64,000 nucleotides of DNA from positions 1,302,001-1,366,000 of the forward strand of contig JAQSEB010000011.1 in NCBI GenBank assembly GCA_030063045.1, given 5' to 3'. Of this stretch, positions 61,413-64,000 are shown one piece after another (within the stretch, counting starts at the first letter, position 1; each line of letters starts with the position of its first letter). Both the position numbers and the translations under genes were made by a program. The notes below the pieces were generated by a model. That model saw only the letters and a list, made by a program, of their open reading frames with translations, searched no databases and was not told the origin of the DNA. The DNA comes from Pratylenchus scribneri. Taxonomy: Eukaryota; Nematoda; Chromadorea; Rhabditida; Pratylenchidae.

Positions 61413-64000
61413 ATGGATCTCATTGTTGAGCCTTGGAAAAAGCCTAGTGAATCAATGTTTTTGGTCCGGCAATTGGTCAACAAAGGCATTGCGCCCAGAC
61501 GAATCCTCTCCCTTCTATACCCAATGTATTCTTCCATTCCACCCAACATTCCCGACATTTGGATATTGCAATTATTGCGGGAATTGAGTGAAACACGAGC
61601 AAGGAAGAAATTACCTCAATTTAACACATTTGAGGATGCAGTTCAGCTATTCAGGTTTTAATCATTTTCACATTCATTTTTCTGTTAAATCTTTAAATAA
61701 ATTTAAGAAAAAGCCAACGTATTTTGATTATAACTGGCGCCGGTGTTTCTGTCAGTTGCGGCATTCCCGACTTCCGTTCTGAGAATGGCGTCTATGCCAG
61801 ATTGCACAAAGATTTTCCCGAGCTACCCAGTCCACATGCTATGTTCGACATCGACTTTTTTCGCCACAATCCGGTGCCTTTCTACAATTTTGCCAAGGCA
61901 TAAATTTATTTACAAATTTAGCGGAATAATTATTTTTTTATTTTAGGAAATCTTTCCCGGCCAATTTCGTCCATCCCTTTCGCATATGTTCATCAAATTT
62001 TTGGAAGATGAAGGCAAATTGTTACGAAATTACACACAAAACATTGACACTCTGGAGAGGTTGGCCGGCATTCAAAATTTGGTGGAATGCCATGGCTCAT
62101 TTGCGCGATCGACTTGTTTGAGTTGTGGCAATGAGGTCGATTCCGAGCTGATTCGGGAGAGTGTTTTTGCACAGGTTTGTAAATAAATAATGTCTATTCT
62201 TGATTACACTTAAAAACGGAGGGTTGAATTGTTAGAAAGATTCATTTAATTTTTATTTTCTCACCAAAAATTCCATTAAAATAGGTATAAAAATTAACTT
62301 TTTTTTGCAGAAAGTCCCACCTTGTACCCAATGCAAAGATGGTGTGATGAAGCCGAACATTGTGTTTTTTGGCGAAGACCTTGGCGACACATTCCATGGC
62401 CAAATGGGCGAAGATCATCAAAAATTGGATTTGCTCGTCGTAATTGGCTCCTCGATGCAAGTTCGCCCGGTCTCGCTGGTTCCATTCAACATTGCCGGAG
62501 AAGTGCCACAAATTTTGATCAACCGTGAGCAGTTGGACAATTATCCGGCAGACATAAAATTGCTGGGCAATTGTGACGCCATTTTGATGCAATTGGCCTT
62601 GGCCATTGAAGGAAATTTACGGGCAAAAATGTTACAAGGTTAATTAATTAATAAATAAAATAATTTAATACCATTATCGAATTATTTTGGAACAAGGGAA
62701 AATTTTTGCTAATCATTTAAAATTTTTGAACCTCTTAAATTTTTTTTAAAATACCTGAAAAACCAATCAAAAAAAAGAACAAAAAGCAAAAATAGGTTCA
62801 TTCTCCTTAAAATGACCATCGAAATATTGCTCAACGAATTTATCAAAATAAATTTTAATTAATTTCAGAATTGAAATCACGGAAGGAGCAGTCCATTTTT
62901 TCATCCGAATTTTTGACGGATTTGGAGAATTCCGCCGCTGGCGATGAACCAATTTTACCCCGAAAATTTGGCATTGACGAATTCAAACGAACAATTAGCG
63001 CAACGGATGGAAATAAAGAGGAAAAGGACGATGGAATTGAAATTGAGGATGAACAACCATCGGCGGCAAAACGGCCAAAATTGGAGGAAAATTCACCGAC
63101 AAAGAAAGATGATTTGGAGGAGGAAAAACCACAGGAAAATGGCTTGGAAAAATTAGAAGATGGAGAGAAGAAGGAAGAAGCAGATTGGGCAGGAAATTAT
63201 GTGCTGGTCGAATCGCATCTTCCCACTCCAACATCCACACTTTTGGTTTGATTTTTTAATATTTTATTGAAAATATGGGGAAAATGCAATGGAAATTTTT
63301 TTGGCCAAATTTATTCTGGCCAAAACGAAATATTAGTGCTTATGATTGGATATACCTTAGGTATTTGCATTTATTTGATAAGTAAAGAGCCTGCTTATTT
63401 GGTTATATGACCCAAAAATTGTTGATTTTTTGTTCTTAAGGTTTGCAGCTAAAAATATTTGTACCAAAAGCCAAAAATTTATTAACCGACAAGTCTTTGA
63501 ATTCATATAAATGTACATATTTGGTAAATAAATCAATAAATTTAGTAAAGAAGAAAACTAGGCCTTTTTACCCAATAAAACCACTTTAAATCTTTTAAAT
63601 TTGTAGTCAATTTGAAGGCTTATTAAATCTTTTCCGGGTTCCACCAAATTTGAACGTTTTCACCGGGGCCAAACTCTTCTACGACCGTGACCAAGACACA
63701 TTTGTGGGCAGACCCGGTGCCAAACGTCGACGCTATGTGGCCGAGGATGAAGGCGATGAGGATGAAGAGGAATTGGCATCGGAATGTGCGTCGATGGCAT
63801 CCAAAAGTTTGTTTAAATTTAATTTTGTAGGATTTTTTTCAAATTTCATAATTTTTAAAGATTTTAATTGTTAAATTCCAGGCTCCTCTCCAAGCAATTC
63901 ATCGGAGGGAACATCCATTGAAGAACGTGCCGGCTCATTGCCGCCCGAATTTGAGCGAATTTTGGATGCCCATAAAAATGGAAAAGACGAAGAATTTGGC
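61413..64000 (+). CDS. sir-2.1: SIR-2.1 / SIRT1-type NAD-dependent deacetylase (partial, runs off the edge)
   Basis: Nuclear class I sirtuin that removes acetyl groups from histones and other proteins using NAD+. Motifs: ILIITGAGVSVSCGIPDFRS (NAD pocket), NGVYARL, FAKEIFPGQFRPSLSH, NYTQNIDTLERLAGI, catalytic His in VECHGSFA, zinc-site cysteines CLSCG and CTQCKDG, MKPNIVFFGEDL, VVIGSSMQVRPVSLVP, and LINREQLDNY. A Lys/Glu-rich linker follows, then the SIRT1-type C-terminal motif PPNLNVFTGAKLFYD. The intron 61898-61946 has a GC donor (AAG|GCATAA); joining it restores FAKEIFPGQF exactly. The junction between about 63,200 and 63,607 is unresolved. Exons continue past 64000. Confidence 0.92.

Overview
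This is a eukaryotic window, almost certainly from a nematode. It is AT-rich with small, numerous introns of about 45-60 bases. The genes include an innexin, a SIR-2.1-type sirtuin, a Mesh/SUSD2-like NIDO-AMOP-VWD-Sushi receptor and a cysteine-rich secreted lustrin-type protein. At least three introns keep the reading frame only if a GC-AG splice is used. GC-AG introns are known to be unusually common in cyst nematodes (Globodera and relatives), so a plant-parasitic tylenchid is my best guess; this is inference, not proof. I built gene models by joining open exons at GT/GC...AG sites with phase checking; none is backed by transcripts.

Layout. 1-3345 is repeat-rich: a large palindrome with internal 168-bp tandem repeats, a tRNA-like relic, and a complete but internally deleted hAT transposon with 8-bp target duplications. 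A coiled-coil/proline-rich protein gene (3376-6468, minus) follows, then a foldback element (6781-7716). A gene for an MGC-starting (probably myristoylated) protein spans 8589-15442; its first intron holds a 5-kb array of a 25-bp satellite plus a MULE-like MITE. A secreted, possibly neuropeptide-like, precursor lies at 15916-17013. The Mesh-like membrane protein occupies 17408-28007 (minus) in about 33 exons and carries a second array of the same satellite in an intron.

29623-34426 (minus) holds a coiled-coil tail-membrane protein and a gene that joins the N-terminal half of UTP6 to an FCF2 domain, two small-subunit processome factors in one reading frame. 35668-36956 is a cysteine-rich secreted protein. 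37074-41619 (minus) is WDR46/UTP7 downstream of ribosomal protein S25, an operon-like pair. BORCS6 (plus) diverges from rps-25. Next come an innexin, an intron-containing histone H2B, a small F-box protein and a decayed CCHC zinc-finger gene; two ~280-bp blocks around the F-box gene are duplicates.

49607-50929 is an arrestin-domain gene interrupted by one in-frame TAG. 51495-55501 (minus) is a type I membrane protein whose ectodomain looks like a divergent Notch-ligand MNNL/DSL region, with two PPxY motifs in the tail. 55502-58536 is intergenic and contains the second MITE copy. The window ends with a divergent pair: dihydrolipoamide dehydrogenase (minus, with one in-frame TGA at a position where the human protein has Cys) and a SIR-2.1/SIRT1 homologue (plus, running off the right edge).

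Functional themes: ribosome biogenesis (UTP6-FCF2, WDR46, rps-25), epithelial/junction membrane proteins (Mesh-like, innexin, Notch-ligand-like), and NAD-linked metabolism (DLD, SIRT1). Mobile DNA sits mainly in introns and intergenic gaps.
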